From contig SEAY01000002.1 in NCBI GenBank assembly GCA_004144865.1, positions 1 to 64,000 of the forward strand: a stretch of DNA of 64,000 nucleotides. Reading direction: 5' to 3'. Below the pieces are notes generated by a model that was not told where the DNA came from, did no database searches, and saw only the letters and a list, made by a program, of their open reading frames with translations. This DNA is from Comamonadaceae bacterium (GTDB lineage: Bacteria; Pseudomonadota; Gammaproteobacteria; Burkholderiales; Burkholderiaceae_C). This document shows, one piece after another, positions 29,745-38,743 of this stretch (position 1 is its first letter; every line of letters begins with the position of its first letter). Made by a program: the position numbers and the translations under genes.

Positions 29745-29815
29745 CGGCTTTGCCGGGCCGCGGGTGGCGCCCCCTTGAGGGGGAGGCGCCGAAGGCGCTT
29801 CGGGGGGGAGCCATT
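29745..29815. repeat. GC-rich palindromic repeat between nuoC and nuoB
   Basis: The spacer contains three adjacent small hairpins: CCGG-CTTTG-CCGG, GCGCCCCC / GGGGGAGGCGC and GGCGCC-GAA-GGCGC, followed by TTCGGGGGGG. This composite resembles a repeat scattered through many Comamonadaceae genomes (from memory). As RNA inside the nuo transcript it may slow ribosomes or RNases. Confidence 0.7.
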
Positions 29816-29816
29816 C

Positions 29817-30296
29817 CTAGGCCCTCGCGATGGTCTGGGTGCGGCGGATCTTCTGCTGCAGCTGGATGATCCCGTACAGCAGCGCCTCGGCGGTGGGCGG
29901 GCAGCCCGGCACGTACACGTCGACCGGCACGATGCGGTCGCAGCCGCGCACCACCGAGTAGCTGTAGTGGTAGTAGCCGCCGCCGTTGGCGCAGGTGCCC
30001 ATCGAGAGCACCCAGCGCGGTTCGGCCATCTGGTCGTACACCTTGCGCAGGGCCGGGGCCATCTTGTTGCACAGCGTGCCGGCCACGATCATCAGGTCCG
30101 ACTGGCGCGGGCTCGGGCGGAATAGCATGCCGAAGCGGTCGATGTCGTAGCGCGCGGCGCCGGCGTGCATCATCTCCACCGCGCAGCAGGCGAGGCCGAA
30201 GGTCATCGGCCAGAGCGAGCCGGTCTTGGCCCAGTTGATGACGGTGTCCACCGTCGTCGTCACGACGCCTTTTTCCAGGATGCCTTGGTTTGCCAT
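29817..30296 (-). CDS. nuoB: NADH-quinone oxidoreductase subunit B
   Basis: The 159-residue subunit carries the terminal cluster N2. The ligands are C37 and C38 (the unusual adjacent pair in [11 protein letters not shown]), C102 ([12 protein letters not shown]) and C132 ([14 protein letters not shown]). It hands electrons to quinone together with NuoD. It starts 31 bases downstream of nuoA. Confidence 0.97.
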   Translation of the reverse strand: MANQGILEKGVVTTTVDTVINWAKTGSLWPMTFGLACCAVEMMHAGAARYDIDRFGMLFRPSPRQSDLMIVAGTLCNKMAPALRKVYDQMAEPRWVLSMGTCANGGGYYHYSYSVVRGCDRIVPVDVYVPGCPPTAEALLYGIIQLQQKIRRTQTIARA

Positions 30297-30327
30297 CAGA
30301 AGCTTTCGGTTGAGCGCGCGACCCGGG

Positions 30328-30699
30328 TCACTCCCAGTCGAGCGCGCCCTTCTTCCATTCGTAGACGAAGCCGACCACGAGGATGCCCAGGAAGACCATC
30401 ATGGCCCAGAAGCCCACGGCTCCGATCTCCTTCAGCGCGACCGCCCAGGGGAAGAGGAAGGCGATCTCCAGGTCGAACAGGATGAACAGGATGGCCACGA
30501 GGTAGTAGCGCACGTCGAACTTCATGCGCGCGTCCTCGAAGGCCTCGAAGCCGCATTCGTAGGGGGAGTTCTTGGCGGCGTCGGGCTTCTGCACGCCCAT
30601 GCCCTTGGCGAAGACCCATCCGAGCACCTGGGGCGCGACGCCGACGCCGATGCCGACGAGGATGAACAGGAAGACAGGGAGGTACTGGTCGAGGTTCAT
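30328..30699 (-). CDS. nuoA: NADH-quinone oxidoreductase subunit A
   Basis: The 123-residue membrane subunit has three transmembrane helices, and the loop with the conserved Cys ([15 protein letters not shown]) that covers the quinone channel. The acidic helix-2 residues ([12 protein letters not shown]) are present. I chose ATG 30699 (MNLDQYLP); an in-frame ATG eight codons upstream would add a charged leader absent from relatives. First gene of the operon, 62 bases downstream of tRNA-Leu. Confidence 0.96.
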   Translation of the reverse strand: MNLDQYLPVFLFILVGIGVGVAPQVLGWVFAKGMGVQKPDAAKNSPYECGFEAFEDARMKFDVRYYLVAILFILFDLEIAFLFPWAVALKEIGAVGFWAMMVFLGILVVGFVYEWKKGALDWE

Positions 30700-30728
30700 C
30701 GGGCGCAGGCGTTCGTCTGGCAAAGGAT

Positions 30729-30760
30729 GCCGGCCGGTGCAGTGCCCGGCCGGCTTTTTA
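30729..30760 (+). terminator. Hairpin with T tract between nuoA and tRNA-Leu
   Basis: GCCGGCCGG pairs with CCGGCCGGC around TGCAGTGC... and is followed on the plus strand by TTTTTA, an intrinsic-terminator shape that reads rightward, opposite to nuo and the tRNA. On the minus strand the same hairpin has no downstream T run. It could block antisense transcription into the tRNA or mark tRNA 3' processing. Confidence 0.5.
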
Positions 30761-30761
30761 T

Positions 30762-30846
30762 TGGTGCCGACGGCGAGACTCGAACTCGCACAGCTTTCGC
30801 CACTACCCCCTCAAGATAGCGTGTCTACCAATTTCACCACGTCGGC
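30762..30846 (-). tRNA. tRNA-Leu (anticodon GAG)
   Basis: An 85-base class II tRNA is encoded on the minus strand. The acceptor arms GCCGACG and CGTCGGC pair perfectly and CCA is encoded. The anticodon stem CTATC/GGTAG holds loop TTGAGGG, giving anticodon GAG, which reads CUC and CUU. A long variable arm and the T arm GCGAGTTCGAGTCTCGC are present. It lies between secG and nuoA, an arrangement common in Betaproteobacteria. Confidence 0.97.
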
Positions 30847-30973
30847 TGTTCTGGCCGTCCGGAGCGCCTGCGAGGGATGCACCTGCAAGGGGCAGATGCG
30901 CGCATCCGGACAACTACGGAGTGTACTCCGAAACAGGGCCCTTACTGCCGCGCAGCAGGGCTTTTGATCTGCG

Positions 30974-31420
30974 TCAGCGTGCCGGGATCTGCCCCGCGCC
31001 GGAGGCCGGCGTGGCGGGCGTCACGGGCACCGTCGTCGCGGGCGTCGTGGCCGGGCCCTGCTGCGCGGGGACAGGGGTGCCGCCACCGGGGATCTGGTTG
31101 GCGGGCGAAGGCGCGGTGCCGGGCACCGCAGGCGCGGCCGGTGCCGCGCGCTCCAGCACGCTGCCGGAGCCTGCGGGCTGCACGCTGTAGCCGAAGTAGG
31201 CCAGCGCCAGCGTGCATGCGAAGAACACGGCGGCCAGGACGGCCGTGGCGCGCGAGAGGAAGTTCGCGCTGCCGGTCGCGCCGAACAGGCTGCCGGATGC
31301 GCCGCTGCCGAAGGCGGCGCCCATGTCGGCACCCTTGCCGTGCTGGATGAGGATCAGGCCGATCATGGTGAGCGCGGAGAGGATCATCACCACGAGCAGG
31401 ACCGTCGAAAGCGCTTGCAT
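30974..31420 (-). CDS. secG: Preprotein translocase subunit SecG
   Basis: The 148-residue protein has the SecG fold: two transmembrane helices (about 3-22 and 55-77) joined by the conserved loop LIQHGKGADMGAAFGSGASG. It assists SecYE and SecA in protein export. The C-terminal ~65 residues form a Pro/Ala/Thr-rich tail, making it longer than the E. coli protein. Located between tpiA and tRNA-Leu on the minus strand. Confidence 0.95.
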   Translation of the reverse strand: MQALSTVLLVVMILSALTMIGLILIQHGKGADMGAAFGSGASGSLFGATGSANFLSRATAVLAAVFFACTLALAYFGYSVQPAGSGSVLERAAPAAPAVPGTAPSPANQIPGGGTPVPAQQGPATTPATTVPVTPATPASGAGQIPAR

Positions 31421-31448
31421 TCAATAACTCCGTTTTGTTCTGGGCCGC

Positions 31449-32201
31449 TCAGCGAGACGCCGCGGCAAGGATCTGCAGGAAATCGGGCGCCTTCAGCGAT
31501 GCACCGCCGATGAGGCCGCCGTCGATGTCCGGTTGGGCCAGCAGGCTGGCCGCGTTGGCGGCATTCATGCTGCCGCCGTAGAGGATGTGCACGCGCTCGG
31601 CGTGCGCAGTCGCCGCGGCCAACTGCTTGCGTAGCAGCGCATGCACCTGCTGCGCCTGTTCGGGCGTGGCGGTCCTGCCGGTGCCGATGGCCCACACCGG
31701 CTCATAGGCGACGACGATCTCGCTGATGCAGTGGCCGTTGACGTGGATGACGGCGGCGAGCTGGCGCTTGACGACTTCTTCCGTGTGGCTGGCCTCGCGC
31801 TCGGCAAGGGTCTCGCCCACGCACACGATGGGCGTGATGCCGTGCGCGAGCGCGGTCTTCGCCTTTTCGGCCACGAGTGCGTCGGTTTCGCCGTGGTACT
31901 GGCGGCGCTCCGAGTGGCCGACGATGACGTAGCGCACGCCGAACTCGCGCAGCATGGGAGCCGACACCTCGCCGGTGTACGCGCCCCCGGCGTGCTGCGA
32001 GACGTCCTGCGCGCCGAGCTCCAGCTTCGAACCGGAACGCAGCATCTGCACCTGCGCGAGATACGGCGCGGGCACGCACACGGCGGCCTCGCATTGCGCA
32101 TCCTTCATCCCCGCAACCACCGCGCGCACCAGCGCGTCGTTGGCCTCCAGGTTGCCGTTCATCTTCCAGTTGCCGGCAATCAGTTTTTTCTTCGTGGTCA
32201 T
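31449..32201 (-). CDS. tpiA: Triosephosphate isomerase
   Basis: The 250-residue TIM barrel has the catalytic set N11, K13 (GNWKMNG), H96 ([10 protein letters not shown]) and E167 ([12 protein letters not shown]), plus the phosphate loop [12 protein letters not shown] and GGLIGGASL. It interconverts dihydroxyacetone phosphate and glyceraldehyde-3-phosphate in glycolysis and gluconeogenesis. It starts four bases after the quinone oxidoreductase gene, so the two are probably co-transcribed. Confidence 0.97.
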   Translation of the reverse strand: MTTKKKLIAGNWKMNGNLEANDALVRAVVAGMKDAQCEAAVCVPAPYLAQVQMLRSGSKLELGAQDVSQHAGGAYTGEVSAPMLREFGVRYVIVGHSERRQYHGETDALVAEKAKTALAHGITPIVCVGETLAEREASHTEEVVKRQLAAVIHVNGHCISEIVVAYEPVWAIGTGRTATPEQAQQVHALLRKQLAAATAHAERVHILYGGSMNAANAASLLAQPDIDGGLIGGASLKAPDFLQILAAASR

Positions 32202-32205
32202 CGGA

Positions 32206-33195
32206 TCACCAGGTCAGCACGATCTTGCCGACGTGCTGGTTGGATTCCATCAGCGCGTGCGCCTTCGCCGCATCGGCCGCCGGGAAGGTGCTGTGGATCA
32301 CGGGCTTGATCTTCCCGCCTTCGACCAGGGGCCACACGTTCTTCCGCAGCGCCTGCGCGATCGCGGCCTTGAAGGGCACCGGCCGCGGACGCAGCGTGGA
32401 GCCCGTGATGGTGATGCGCCTGCGCAGCACCAGGCCCGCGTTGAACTCGCTCTTGGTCCCGCCCTGCACCGCGATGATCACGATGCGGCCGTCCTCGGCG
32501 ACGCACTTCACCTCGCGGTCGATGTAGCCGCCGGCCACCATGTCGAGGATCACGTCCACGCCCTGGCCGCCAGTGAGCTTCTTCGCTTCCTCGGCGAAAT
32601 CCTGCGTCTTGTAGTTGATCGCATGGTCCGCGCCGAGGTCCAGGCAGGCCTGGCACTTGTCGTCGCTGCCCGCGGTGGCGATTACCTTGCCAGCGCCCAT
32701 GGCCTTCGCCATCTGGATCGCCGTCACGCCGATGCCGCTCGTGCCGCCCTGCACCATGAAGCTCTCGCCGGCCTGCAGGCGGCCGCGGTCGAACACGTTG
32801 CTCCACACCGTGAAGAACGTCTCCGGCAACGAGGCCGCTTCGACATCGGACAGGCCCTTGGGCACGGGCAGGCACTGGCCCACCGGCGCCACGCAGAGCT
32901 CGGCATAGCCACCGCCCGCAACCAGCGCGCAGACGCGGTCACCCGCCTTGAAGCCCGCCTGCGCCATCGCCGCGGCATCGCCGCCCACGACGGTGCCCGC
33001 GACCTCCAGGCCGGGGATGTCCGACGCGCCGGGCGGCACCGGGTAATTGCCCGTGCGCTGCAGCACGTCGGGCCGGTTCACGCCGCTGGCCGCAACGCGA
33101 ATGAGCACCTCGCCCGCGCCGGGCACGGGGTCGGGGCGCTCGCCCGCGCGCAGGACTTCGGGCGCGCCGTACTGCGTGATCTCGATCGCCTTCAT
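32206..33195 (-). CDS. NAD(P)H-quinone oxidoreductase (zinc-free MDR, PIG3 type)
   Basis: The 329-residue medium-chain dehydrogenase/reductase lacks the zinc ligands of alcohol dehydrogenases. It has the GroES-like N-terminal domain ([20 protein letters not shown]) and a Rossmann domain with [20 protein letters not shown], typical of NADPH-dependent quinone reductases of the TP53I3/PIG3 class. It probably reduces quinones or other enone substrates. It lies between pnp and tpiA, with 11 and 4 base gaps. Confidence 0.9.
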   Translation of the reverse strand: MKAIEITQYGAPEVLRAGERPDPVPGAGEVLIRVAASGVNRPDVLQRTGNYPVPPGASDIPGLEVAGTVVGGDAAAMAQAGFKAGDRVCALVAGGGYAELCVAPVGQCLPVPKGLSDVEAASLPETFFTVWSNVFDRGRLQAGESFMVQGGTSGIGVTAIQMAKAMGAGKVIATAGSDDKCQACLDLGADHAINYKTQDFAEEAKKLTGGQGVDVILDMVAGGYIDREVKCVAEDGRIVIIAVQGGTKSEFNAGLVLRRRITITGSTLRPRPVPFKAAIAQALRKNVWPLVEGGKIKPVIHSTFPAADAAKAHALMESNQHVGKIVLTW

Positions 33196-33206
33196 GGCCG
33201 CAGCGC

Positions 33207-35504
33207 TTATTGCTGGCTGCCGCCTTCCGGCGTCTGGCCGCCGGATTCCTGCTGCGGCTCCGGACGGGGCTCGCGCGGTTCACGCGACTCGCGGGCCTCG
33301 CGCGGCTCGCGGGGAGGACGGTCGCCGCGGTCGCCACGGTCGCCGCGGTACTCGCCACGCGGCGGACGATCGCCACGGGGTTCGCGCGGCTCGCGCTCGG
33401 GCATGCCTTCCGGACGCTCGGCCAGCGCCTTCATCGACAGCTTCACGCGGCCCTTGTCGTCGGTCTCGAGCACCTTCACGCGCACCACTTGGCCTTCGGA
33501 CAGGTAGTCGGTGACCTTCTCCACGCGCTCGTGCGCGATCTGGCTGATGTGCAGCAGGCCGTCCTTGCCGGGCAGCAGGTTCACCAGCGCGCCGAAGTCC
33601 AGGATCTTGGTGACCGGGCCTTCGTAGATCTTGCCGATCTCCACTTCCGCGGTGATCTGCTCGATGCGCTTCTTCGCCTCGGCGGCCTTGTCGGCGTCGG
33701 TGGAGGCGATGGTGATGGTGCCGTCTTCGCCGATGTCGATCGTCGTGCCGGTCTCCTCGGTCAGCGCGCGGATGGTGGCGCCGCCCTTGCCGATCACGTC
33801 GCGGATCTTCTCCGGGTTGATCTTCATCGTGTACAGGCGCGGCGCGAAGTCGGACACCTCCGTCTTGGCCTGGCCCAGGGCTTCCTGCATCTTGCCCAGG
33901 ATGTGCATGCGCGCTTCCTTGGCCTGCGCCAGGGCGACCTGCATGATCTCCTTGGTGATGCCCTGGATCTTGATGTCCATCTGCAGGGCGGTCACGCCGT
34001 TGACCGTGCCGGCCACCTTGAAGTCCATGTCGCCGAGGTGGTCCTCGTCGCCCAGGATGTCGGTCAGCACGGCGAAGCGGTTGCCTTCCTTGATCAGGCC
34101 CATGGCGATGCCCGCCACGTGGGCCTTCATCGGCACGCCGGCGTCCATCAGCGACAGGCAGCCGCCGCAGACGGAAGCCATGGAGGAGGAGCCATTGGAC
34201 TCGGTGATCTCGGAGACCACGCGCATCACGTAGGGGAACTCTTCCTTCGACGGCAGCAGCGGGATCAGCGCGCGCTTGGCCAGGCGGCCGTGGCCGACTT
34301 CGCGGCGCTTGGTGGAGCCCATGCGGCCCGTTTCGCCGGTGGCGAAGGGAGGCATGTTGTAGTGGAACAGGAAGCGGTCCTGGTATTCGCCGGCCAGCGC
34401 GTCGATGCGCTGCGCGTCCTGCTCGGTGCCCAAGGTGGAAACCACCAGCGCCTGCGTCTCGCCGCGCGTGAACAGCGCGGAGCCGTGGGTGCGCGGCAGC
34501 ACGCCGGTGCGGATCTCGATCGGGCGCACGGTGCGGGTGTCGCGGCCGTCGATGCGCGGCTCGCCGGACAGGATCTGGCTGCGCACGATGCGCGACTCGA
34601 TCTCGAACAGCAGGTTGTCGACCTTGATCGGGTCGAAGGCGGCACCCTCTTCCTTCAGCGCGGCCTGCACCGAAGCGGTGGCATCGCGCAGGGCGTGCGT
34701 GCGGGCCTGCTTGCTGCGGATCTGGTAGGCGGCGCGGATCTTCTCCTCGGCCAGGGCCTTGACCTTCGAGACGAAGGCTTCGTCCTCGGCAGGCGCCTGC
34801 CAGTCCCACACCGGCTTGCCGGCTTCGCGCACCAGTTCGTGGATGGCGTTGATGGCGATGTTGCCCTGCTCGTGGCCGAACACCACGCCGCCCAGCATCA
34901 CTTCCTCGGACAGCTGCTGCGCCTCGGACTCCACCATCAGCACGGCGCTTTCGGTGCCGGCGACGATCAGGTCGAGGTCGGACATCTTGCGGGCCGTGGG
35001 GCCCGGGTTCAGCACGTACTCGCCGTTGACGTAGCCCACGCGGGCGGCGCCGATCGGGCCGTTGAACGGGATGCCGGAGATCGACAGGGCGGCGGACACG
35101 CCGATCATGGCGGCGATGTCGGCGTCCACCTCGGGGTTCAGCGACACGGTGTGGATCACCACGTGCACTTCGTTGTAGAAGCCTTCGGGGAACAGCGGAC
35201 GGATCGGGCGGTCGATCAGGCGGGACGTCAGCGTCTCCAGCTCGGAGGGCTTGGCTTCACGCTTGAAGAAGCTGCCGGGGATCTTGCCGGCGGCGTACGT
35301 CTTCTCGATGTAGTCGACGGTCAGGGGGAAGAAGTCCTGGCCGGGCTTGGCCGTCTTGGAGCCGACCACGGTGGCCAGCACCACGGTGCCCTCGATGTCC
35401 ACCAGCACGGCGCCGGAGGCCTGGCGGGCGATCTCGCCGGTTTCCAGGGTGACGGTGTGGTTGCCCCACTGGAACGACTTGGTGACCTTGTTGAAGATGC
35501 TCAT
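33207..35504 (-). CDS. pnp: Polyribonucleotide nucleotidyltransferase (PNPase)
   Basis: The 765-residue exoribonuclease has two RNase PH-like domains and an alpha-helical linker. A KH domain carries the GxxG loop in [13 protein letters not shown], and an S1 domain is seen in [20 protein letters not shown]. It degrades RNA 3' to 5' phosphorolytically as part of the degradosome. After the S1 domain comes an unusual ~65-residue tail rich in Arg, Glu, Pro and Asp ([20 protein letters not shown] and similar), probably disordered and RNA- or RNase E-binding. The ATG at 35504 matches family starts; an upstream ATG lies within the leader hairpin region. Confidence 0.96.
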   Translation of the reverse strand: MSIFNKVTKSFQWGNHTVTLETGEIARQASGAVLVDIEGTVVLATVVGSKTAKPGQDFFPLTVDYIEKTYAAGKIPGSFFKREAKPSELETLTSRLIDRPIRPLFPEGFYNEVHVVIHTVSLNPEVDADIAAMIGVSAALSISGIPFNGPIGAARVGYVNGEYVLNPGPTARKMSDLDLIVAGTESAVLMVESEAQQLSEEVMLGGVVFGHEQGNIAINAIHELVREAGKPVWDWQAPAEDEAFVSKVKALAEEKIRAAYQIRSKQARTHALRDATASVQAALKEEGAAFDPIKVDNLLFEIESRIVRSQILSGEPRIDGRDTRTVRPIEIRTGVLPRTHGSALFTRGETQALVVSTLGTEQDAQRIDALAGEYQDRFLFHYNMPPFATGETGRMGSTKRREVGHGRLAKRALIPLLPSKEEFPYVMRVVSEITESNGSSSMASVCGGCLSLMDAGVPMKAHVAGIAMGLIKEGNRFAVLTDILGDEDHLGDMDFKVAGTVNGVTALQMDIKIQGITKEIMQVALAQAKEARMHILGKMQEALGQAKTEVSDFAPRLYTMKINPEKIRDVIGKGGATIRALTEETGTTIDIGEDGTITIASTDADKAAEAKKRIEQITAEVEIGKIYEGPVTKILDFGALVNLLPGKDGLLHISQIAHERVEKVTDYLSEGQVVRVKVLETDDKGRVKLSMKALAERPEGMPEREPREPRGDRPPRGEYRGDRGDRGDRPPREPREARESREPREPRPEPQQESGGQTPEGGSQQ

Positions 35505-35558
35505 GGCATGTCCTCTTTCTTCTGGGTATGGGCCGGAGCCTGGGGCCGAACACGATGC

Positions 35559-35598
35559 CATTCCTCGGGGGTTCGGGAGCCGGAGCCCCCGAGGAATG
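35559..35598. promoter_or_regulatory. Long stem-loop in the pnp leader
   Basis: CATTCCTCGGGGG and its partner CCCCCGAGGAATG form a 13-bp stem, extended by a few more bases, around GGGAGCCG. It lies 55 bases upstream of the pnp start in the rpsO-pnp spacer. In E. coli a double-stranded leader segment is cut by RNase III and then used by PNPase to repress its own synthesis; this stem could serve the same way. Confidence 0.5.
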
Positions 35599-35633
35599 AC
35601 ACAGCGCGTATCCGGTCTTGCCGCTCCGAAGTG

Positions 35634-35670
35634 AAAAACGCCTGAGCCAGCGCTGGGACTGTCTCAGGCG
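35634..35670 (-). terminator. rpsO intrinsic terminator
   Basis: On the minus strand CGCCTGAGAC...and...GCTCAGGCG form the outer stem (8-9 bp, CGCCTGAG / CTCAGGCG), with an inner CCAGCGCTGG pairing, followed directly by TTTTTCAC. It sits 20 bases after the rpsO stop, as in the conserved rpsO-pnp arrangement where some read-through feeds pnp. Confidence 0.8.
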
Positions 35671-35689
35671 TCTCGTGGCGGGGCTGCGC

Positions 35690-35953
35690 TTACTTGCGCA
35701 GGCCCAGCTTGCCGATCAGGGCCGTGTAGCGCTCGGCGTCCTTGTCCTTCAGGTACGCGAGCAGGCTCTTGCGGCGGTTCACCATGCGCAGCAGGCCGCG
35801 GCGGCCGTGGTGGTCCTTGGCGTGCGTCTTGAAGTGCGGGGTGAGCTCGTTGATGCGGGCGGTGAGCAGTGCGACCTGCACTTCGGGGCTGCCCGTGTCG
35901 CTGGCGCCGCGCGCATTGGCGGCGACGATCTCTGCCTTGTTGATGGCGGTCAT
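35690..35953 (-). CDS. rpsO: 30S ribosomal protein S15
   Basis: The 87-residue four-helix ribosomal protein has hallmarks [36 protein letters not shown] and [11 protein letters not shown]. It binds the three-way junction of 16S rRNA helices 20-22. It is followed by a terminator and then pnp, the conserved proteobacterial order. Confidence 0.98.
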   Translation of the reverse strand: MTAINKAEIVAANARGASDTGSPEVQVALLTARINELTPHFKTHAKDHHGRRGLLRMVNRRKSLLAYLKDKDAERYTALIGKLGLRK

Positions 35954-36039
35954 CGAAAATTCCTTGGAAATTGTTGACTTGCGCAGGGCTTGCCGGAATT
36001 GCGGCCCTGCGTGCGTTCCGCGAGATGCAGAACCGGGGG

Positions 36040-36045
36040 ATTATA
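36040..36045 (-). promoter_or_regulatory. Probable rpsO -10 element (TATAAT)
   Basis: A perfect TATAAT reads on the minus strand 87 bases upstream of the rpsO start. The expected -35 position (GAAGGG) is poor and abuts a palindromic repeat, so promoter identity is tentative. Confidence 0.4.
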
Positions 36046-36071
36046 GCGGAGGGGCACAAAGCCCCTTCCCC

Positions 36072-36154
36072 GTCATTCCCGCGGAGGCGGGAATCCAGGG
36101 CTTCCAGGCAGTCTGGACGCGGAAGCCCTGGGTCCCCGCCTGCGCGGGGATGAC
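36072..36154. repeat. TCATTCCCGCG palindromic repeat (copy 1)
   Basis: The repeat reads GTCATTCCCGCGGAGGCGGG at one end and CCCGCCTGCGCGGGGATGAC at the other. The two ends are inverted relative to each other and joined by the arms CCAGGGCTTCC / GGAAGCCCTGG. It lies between rpsO and the convergent-side end of the aminotransferase. The same element recurs at 39130-39188 and 42240-42315. Confidence 0.9.
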
Positions 36155-36155
36155 G

Positions 36156-37310
36156 TCATCGCGCCAGCCAGCCTGCCAGCCGGTCCACGCCCTGCCTCAG
36201 CCGCGCGACGTCCTTGCTGGCGAAGCACCACCGCAGCCAGCCCTGCGCCTCCGGCGCGAAGGCGTTGCCGGGCGCCAGCCCGATGCCCGCCTCTGCCACC
36301 AGCCGCTTGGCCAGGATCAGGGAGTCGTCGAAGCCGTCGAGATGGAAGAAGGCGTACATCCCGCCCTTGGCCGGCGCCAGCTCCACCCGCGGCAGCGCCT
36401 GCAGCAGCGGCACCAGGGTGTCGCGGCAGGTCTTCAGGTGCGCCACCACGCGCGGCGTGACGTCGGCGGTGCGGCGGATCGCCTCGACCGCCGCGCGCTG
36501 GGTGAACACGCTGGCACAGGAGGTGTTGAACTCGATCAGCTTGCCCATGTGGTGGGTCATGGCCGGCGGCAGCACCAGCCAGCCCAGCCGCCAGCCCGTC
36601 ATGAGGAAGCTCTTGGAGAAGCTGTGCGCCACGACCAGGCGGTCGTCCGGCTCGGCCACGTCCAGGAAGCTGGGGGCGCAGCCGTTGGCCGTCGGCTCGT
36701 AGTAGAGGCGCTCGTACACCTCGTCGGCCAGGATCCACGTGCCGGTCTTGCGGCAGTGCTCCAGGATGGCCTGCTGCTCGCCGCGCGAGAGCGTCCAGCC
36801 GGTCGGATTGTTCGGCGCGTTGACGATCAGCAGCCGCGTGGCGGGCGTGATGGCGTCCAGCAGCTTCTGCAGGTCCAGCGTCCAGGCACCGTCCCGCGGC
36901 GTGAGCGACACGCGCTTCAGGCGCGCGCCCATGATCAGCGCCTGCGCCGGCAGGTTGGGCCACACCGGCGTGACCGCCACCACCTCGTCGCCCGCGTCCA
37001 CGACGGCCTGGCAGGCGAGCATCAGGGCGTTGACGCCGCCGGAGGTGACCGCGATCCGTTCCGCGCCGATCGGGCCATGCAGCGACGACGCATAGCCGGC
37101 GATGGCCTCGCGCAGCTCCGGCAGCCCGAGGTTGTGCGCATAGAAGGTCTCGCCCTTCTGGAGCGAGGCGATCGCCGCCTCGCGGATGAAGTCGGGCGTG
37201 ACCTCGTCGCTCTCGCCGAACCAGAACGGCAGCACGTCGCCGCGCCCCATGCCGGCGTTGGCCACTTCACGGATCTTGGATTCCTCGAGGTTCAGGACGG
37301 TCTGGCGCAT
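36156..37310 (-). CDS. PLP-dependent aminotransferase, class I/II
   Basis: The 384-residue fold-type I aminotransferase has the PLP-phosphate-binding strand TSGGVNALMLACQAVVDAGD, the cofactor Asn and Asp/Tyr (NAPNNPTGW and ILADEVYERLYY) and the Schiff-base Lys in HSFSKSFLMTGWRLGWL. The C-terminal substrate Arg is probably in LRWCFAS-adjacent sequence. The substrate amino acid is not determined. It starts 14 bases after the periplasmic binding protein gene, so the two probably form an operon, suggesting that the imported ligand may be an amino acid. Confidence 0.88.
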   Translation of the reverse strand: MRQTVLNLEESKIREVANAGMGRGDVLPFWFGESDEVTPDFIREAAIASLQKGETFYAHNLGLPELREAIAGYASSLHGPIGAERIAVTSGGVNALMLACQAVVDAGDEVVAVTPVWPNLPAQALIMGARLKRVSLTPRDGAWTLDLQKLLDAITPATRLLIVNAPNNPTGWTLSRGEQQAILEHCRKTGTWILADEVYERLYYEPTANGCAPSFLDVAEPDDRLVVAHSFSKSFLMTGWRLGWLVLPPAMTHHMGKLIEFNTSCASVFTQRAAVEAIRRTADVTPRVVAHLKTCRDTLVPLLQALPRVELAPAKGGMYAFFHLDGFDDSLILAKRLVAEAGIGLAPGNAFAPEAQGWLRWCFASKDVARLRQGVDRLAGWLAR

Positions 37311-37324
37311 GGGCGGAGTATCGG

Positions 37325-38593
37325 TCAGGGCTTGACCATCCTGCAGGCGTGGGGCATTTCCGCCTGTTGCGGCTGGATCGTGCGCACCACCCGGAAGCCG
37401 TAGCCCGAGCCCTCGACGTCGAACTTCACGCCGGGCGCGCCCTGGCGGTCCATCAAGCCCACCACCAGCGGCTGCTGGAACTGGTGGTCGGCGGCACGCA
37501 TGCGCCCCGACTGGCCGGCGAAGCTCACGCTCACCTGCTCCAGCGCGCGCGCAAGCGGCACCGCGTCGGCCGTGCCCGCGGTCTCGATCGCCTTGGCGAG
37601 CGCCTCCACGAGCAGCTGCATGCGCATGTGCACGTAGTCGTCCGCGGGGTCGGGGTAACGGCGGCGGAATTCCTGGTAGAAGGCCTCGCTCTCGCGCGAC
37701 GGCCAGTTCGGCAGCCAGTCCGCCACCGCCACCACCTTGCCCACGCCGGCCTCGCCGATCGCCGCGGGCGCGCCCAGCGCATTGCCGTAGAAGGTGTAGA
37801 AGCGGCCTTCGAAGCCCGCCTCGCGCGCGGCCTTCACCAGCAGGGTGAGGTCGCTGCTGAAGTTGCCGGTGACCACCGCGTCGGCGCCGCTCGCCTTGAT
37901 CTTCGCGGCATAGGGCGCGAAGTCCTTGATGCGCAGCAGCGGGTGCAGCTCGTCGCCCACCACCTGCACGTCCGGGCGTTGCGCCGCGAGCTGACGGCGC
38001 GCCTCGCGCAGCACGGCCTGGCCGAAGCTGTAGTCCTGTCCCACCAGGTACACCGACTTCACGGCGCGCTCCTCGCGCAGCACGGACATGAGCGCCGTCA
38101 TGCGCATGTCGGCGTGGGCGTCGAAGCGGAAGTGCCAGAAGCTGCACTTCTCGTTGGTGAGGATGGGGTCGACCGCGGAGTAGTTGAGGAACACCACGCG
38201 GCGCTCGGGCTCGCGCTCGTTGTGCTTGTTGACCGCGTCGATCAGTGCCGCGGCGACCGCGGACGAATTGCCCTGCAGGATCACGCGCGCACCACCGTCC
38301 ACCGCGGCGCGGAAGGCCGACAGCGCCTCCTCGATCTGGCCCTTGCTGTCATGGCGCAGCAGCTGCAGCTGGCGCGCGCCCTCGCGGGTGCGCACGCCCC
38401 CGCGCTGGTTGACGCGCTCCACCGCCCACACGAGATTGCGGAAGACCGCCTCGCCGCCGTTGGCGTTGCCGCCCGAGAGGCCCTCGATCATGGCGACGCG
38501 GATGGGCGCGGGGCTGCCTTGCGCGTGCGCGAAGGCGGGAAGAAATGCCGCCGCGGCCAGCGATTTCAAGACCGCTCGACGGAGTTTTTTCAT
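37325..38593 (-). CDS. Branched-chain amino acid-type ABC transporter binding protein
   Basis: The 422-residue periplasmic-binding-fold type I (LivK-like) protein has a Sec signal peptide, MKKLRRAVLKSLAAAAFLPA, with cleavage near AHAQ (about residue 25). Motifs include IRVAMIEGLSGGNANGGEAV and VYLVGQDYSFGQAV. Relatives bind amino acids, amides or other small organics. No permease or ATPase genes are present here, so it is an orphan receptor. It begins 150 bases from the divergent Hsp20 gene. Confidence 0.88.
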   Translation of the reverse strand: MKKLRRAVLKSLAAAAFLPAFAHAQGSPAPIRVAMIEGLSGGNANGGEAVFRNLVWAVERVNQRGGVRTREGARQLQLLRHDSKGQIEEALSAFRAAVDGGARVILQGNSSAVAAALIDAVNKHNEREPERRVVFLNYSAVDPILTNEKCSFWHFRFDAHADMRMTALMSVLREERAVKSVYLVGQDYSFGQAVLREARRQLAAQRPDVQVVGDELHPLLRIKDFAPYAAKIKASGADAVVTGNFSSDLTLLVKAAREAGFEGRFYTFYGNALGAPAAIGEAGVGKVVAVADWLPNWPSRESEAFYQEFRRRYPDPADDYVHMRMQLLVEALAKAIETAGTADAVPLARALEQVSVSFAGQSGRMRAADHQFQQPLVVGLMDRQGAPGVKFDVEGSGYGFRVVRTIQPQQAEMPHACRMVKP

Positions 38594-38743
38594 GCGTGGG
38601 AATCCCTTGAAATGCGCCGCGCGATGCGCAGATGAGGTGCTGGCGGCGATCGGATGTGAGAGAAGAGAGCCGCGAAGTTTACGGGACGCGCCAGGCACCG
38701 ATCGTGCCGCGTCCCACCCCGATCCAGTCAAGGAGCCAGAGAG

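Noticed and set aside
33210-35645. 811-residue plus-strand open frame opposite pnp
   Set aside because: It is antisense to a clear PNPase gene and rich in His, Gly and Val from reverse reading of GC-rich codons; no domain can be seen.
36072-36154. CRISPR repeat-spacer unit
   Set aside because: It is a single palindromic unit, with copies kilobases apart rather than regularly spaced; no cas genes are present.
38594-38743. Sigma-32 promoter for the Hsp20 gene
   Set aside because: A CTTGAA occurs but no CCCCAT-like -10 at the right spacing on the gene's strand.
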